A DNA stretch of 64,000 nt from positions 8,067,730-8,131,729 of the forward strand of contig CAIIXF020000007.1 in assembly GCA_903813345.2 (NCBI GenBank), given 5' to 3'. The DNA is from Owenia fusiformis. Its lineage: Eukaryota > Annelida > Polychaeta > Sabellida > Oweniidae. This document shows, piece by piece, positions 61,016 to 64,000 of the stretch (position 1 is its first letter; each line of letters starts with the position of its first letter). The notes beneath the pieces were generated by a model. It was given only the letters and a program-made list of their open reading frames with translations, ran no database searches and was not told where the DNA came from. The translations under genes and the position numbers were made by a program.

Positions 61016-62510
61016 CTCAAGGGGCGAGGAGGAAAATTCTCAATAAATGGTGTATAGTTGGTTTGGCAGCATTTTCAGTTAGGGGAGAGTCTTGGATGAA
61101 ACTTCCACCTAGGTGATAGCTTCACAGAGTGGTAGGAAGTTCTTTTTTTTGAGGAGTTAGCCCCCCACCCCCCAAAAACATCCTACCCTGGGGAAAAAAT
61201 TGTTCACACTAAATAACCTTAGATATTTTGTTGTTTGTAAGTGACATACATAGATATTATATATATGAATCACTTGTAGTATAATTGATGCTGATAAATC
61301 CTAAAGAATTTGAAAATTAGTACAAAGTATGTACCCCAGGGGGCAAATTCGTGACTCATTTTCTTACTATTTTGATTGTAACTTTTCAATTAGACACTGT
61401 AAGAGGTTGGAAAAATTCATGTGAAGTGCCCAATAGCAGGGTTAGAAACCCTGAAAGATGCAAAGCCATGGAAGAGGTAGGAGCTGAGAAAAAAATTGTT
61501 GATTTTTCGAAACATTGGACATTTTTGTCAGCTGGATTTTGTGTATGACTATAGCTGACCCTTATAACTTCTAGATCCATCCCTCTATGATGATATTTAT
61601 GGTTTTATAGTGTGAAACTAAGATGTAAAACATAATTTAGATGGGTTTTAAGGAAGTTAAAGGTTTTAAACAAGTCCAAAATTTGAAAAATTGTAAATAT
61701 AAGGTTTCAAATTTACCAATTCCAGGTATAGCCATGGCTGACCCCTATAGTTTCTAGATCCATCCCTCTATGATGATATTTATGATTTTATAGTATGGAA
61801 CTAAGATGTAAAACATAATTTAGATGGGTTTTAAGGAAGTTAAAGGTTTTAAACAAGTCCAAAATTTGAAAAATTGTAAATATAAGGTTTCAAATTTTCG
61901 AATTCCAGGTATAGCCATGGCTGACCCCTATAGTTTCTAGATCCATCCCTCAATGATGATATTTATGGTTTTATAGTATGGAACTAAGATGTAAAACATC
62001 ATTTAGATGGGTTTTAAGGAAGTTAAAGGTTTTAAACAAGTCCAAAATTTGAAAAATTGTAAATATAAGGTTTCAAATTTACGAATTCCAGGTATAGCCA
62101 TGGCTGACCCCTATAGGTTCTAGATCCATCCCTCTATGATGATATTTATGGTTTTATAGTGTGGAACTAAGATGTAAAACATAGTTTAGATGGGTTTTAA
62201 GGAAGTTAAAGGTTTTAAAAAAGTCCAAAATTTGAAAAAATGTAAATATAAGGTTTCAAATTTACGAATTCCAGGTATAGCCATGGCTGACCCCTATAGT
62301 TTCTAAATCCATCCCTCTTTGGTGATATTTATGGTTTTGTAGTATGGAACTAAAGATGTAAAACATAATTTAGATGGTTTTTAAGGAAGTTAAAGATTTT
62401 AAACAAGTCCAAAATTTGAAAAATTGTAAATATAAGGTTTCAAATTTACGAATTCCAGGTATAGCCATGGCTGACCCCTATTGTTTCTAAATCCATCCCT
62501 TTCAAGCCCT
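61016..62510 (+). mobile_element. Third arm of the foldback family: head plus about five 184 bp repeats
   Basis: The head begins GGCGAGGAGGAAAATTCTCA and follows the head at 44655 through TATAGTTGGTTTGGCAGCAT and GTATGTACCCCAGGGGGCAA. From about 61560 the tandem units share GATGATATTTATGGTTTTAT, ATGTAAAACATAATTTAGAT and TAGCCATGGCTGACCCCTAT, spaced about 184 bp. The units are more alike to each other than in the 45-50 kb arms, suggesting recent homogenisation. No mirror arm is visible up to 64000. Confidence 0.8.
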
Positions 62511-64000
62511 TTCACCCCTGCTTTTTCAATTTTTGTTGCATCAATATGTTGTGTTTTAAGACAAAGTTAACCCATAAAAAGGAATAATAAATTTCTTTTA
62601 GATAAAGCAAAAACAATATTTTCCTGTTATTTTCCCATAGGGAAAACTCATGTGCTCCATTACTTTCAGCTTAATTTTGGTCACCCATATTTTTGATATC
62701 TTTTAAACCCCTGATGGAATGCATTATTTCTTTAAAGGGGTTAATTGTGTGTCAAAACGCAACATATTGATGCATGTGGGTGGGTTGTTAAATTATTTTA
62801 TCATCTCTATAAGTGCTTTTCCTGGAGGAAATGCATTGGCCTAACATATGCACCTCCTCAAATCCTCAGAAAAAAGCAAAAATCCAACATGTGACTATCC
62901 TAAATCTGTTGCGATACTTTCAGTCCTCCTTTTCGATTTCAGGTATTGCCTTGGATGTCCCTCTTTTTGAATGGATGACTTTTTAGCTTAGAAATTAGAT
63001 GTTGAAAATATTCTGGTCAGGTTTTATCCATGTTACAAGTATTGTTAAAAAGAAAAATCATTAGAGTTGAGGACCTTACCCTAGAGTTCCTAAGGGGGTG
63101 AGAGGTTAATAAATCCCCCCCCCCCCTAAAGTGTAACTGTTCCTAGGGATATCGTATACAGTGTAGTAATTAATTGGTTAAATGGATTATAACTAATTAA
63201 TTATTATTTGATGATATTTATTATGTGATATAGCATTTTTACTTTTTCACATCAACATGTTCGATGTAATGTTCTACATTGTCAAAATACATAAAGACAT
63301 GGTTAATTAAAAGAAACATGAGTTCTCTATATTTTGTCATGCCCATACTGTAATTAAGCAATGATCATCTTCTAATACAAAATATTATTATAAATTATCA
63401 AATTATAATCACTACACTCCCAATAAAACAACTTGTCACCAGGCAACAGTAATTATTTGGGAAAATAAGGATCATACCCCGCTGGGCCTAGAAACTCCCG
63501 TTAGTGCAATGAGATTAGGAACTCCAGGGTAAAAGGGTCTTGTCACACTAAAATCTTCATGTAGATCAAAAAAGTATATATGGTGATATATATGATTAAT
63601 ATTAAACAGACATTGTAGAAAATGTTTACATACTGACTTTGCAGATGACGTTTTCTAGCAGTTGAAGAATTTTTTACATTTATTGAAATGATAGTCATAA
63701 AATTAGAATATCAGTGTCAATTGATGCAAATTACTGCAGTCCCACATGTTCTTCTGCTGAATGTAAAACAGAGTGAATAAGTTTAAAATCAGCCTCTTCA
63801 AGAGTGGAATTTAACAGGGGATTTCAGTTATCATTTTCACAGATATTTAAGTTCACTCCAATAGTTCCACTTAAAACAATCTTGACATTTGGCACACTTT
63901 TAGAATGCTGCTTTATTAAATTTCTTTGTAATCTTTGAAAATTTGTATTATATGACTTGGCCAAAAGGTATTCATATTTTTAGGTAATGGTGTAATTTCT
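62511..64000. other. Gene-free end of the window
   Basis: AT-rich with a poly-C tract at about 63115-63126. A mirrored foldback arm was looked for and not seen; a short GATTTCAGGTATTGCCTTGGATG match to the repeat unit occurs at about 62935. Confidence 0.4.

Overview
This is an AT-rich, intron-rich, repeat-laden piece of an animal nuclear genome. The evidence is three spliced gene structures with GT/AG boundaries, a histone-type 3' processing signal and many DNA-transposon remnants. The proteins are metazoan: an SLC22-type transporter, a furin-site matrix metalloproteinase and a CD225/dispanin membrane protein. Transposon content and base composition suggest a marine invertebrate (echinoderm, hemichordate or mollusc-like), but the sequence alone does not fix the phylum. 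I see no bacterial genes, CRISPR array, complete rRNA gene or convincing tRNA.

Layout. 1-2300: a 0.9 kb inverted-repeat transposon followed by a degenerate minisatellite of roughly 20-25 bp units. 4358-14413 (+): the last eight recognisable exons of an SLC22-like transporter, with a mariner remnant and interlocked inverted repeats in its introns; the N-terminal exons were not found. 15500-17100: a decayed histone locus with a 33-codon H4 C-terminus that keeps its stem-loop and downstream element, plus CCAAT boxes and diverged repeats. 17688-23323 (+): an 11-exon secreted matrix metalloproteinase model with prodomain, cysteine switch, furin site, catalytic domain, hinge and hemopexin domain; its catalytic glutamate codon reads glutamine. 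23.3-30.3 kb: a MITE and foldback-rich desert including a hairpin with about 0.4 kb arms. 30399-31125 (-): the terminal exon of a CD225/dispanin-family protein. 31.2-64 kb: essentially gene-free and repeat-dominated. It holds a satellite of about 340 bp units, several nested MITEs, a 5.7 kb foldback built of 185 bp units with unique heads (a third arm lies at 61.0-62.5 kb), and a nearly perfect 1.4 kb tandem duplication.

The genes do not form an operon or an obvious pathway. The main points of interest are the probable catalytically dead metalloproteinase, the satellite-cored foldback family with a reading frame that stays open in all three heads, and the truncated H4 with intact 3' processing signals.
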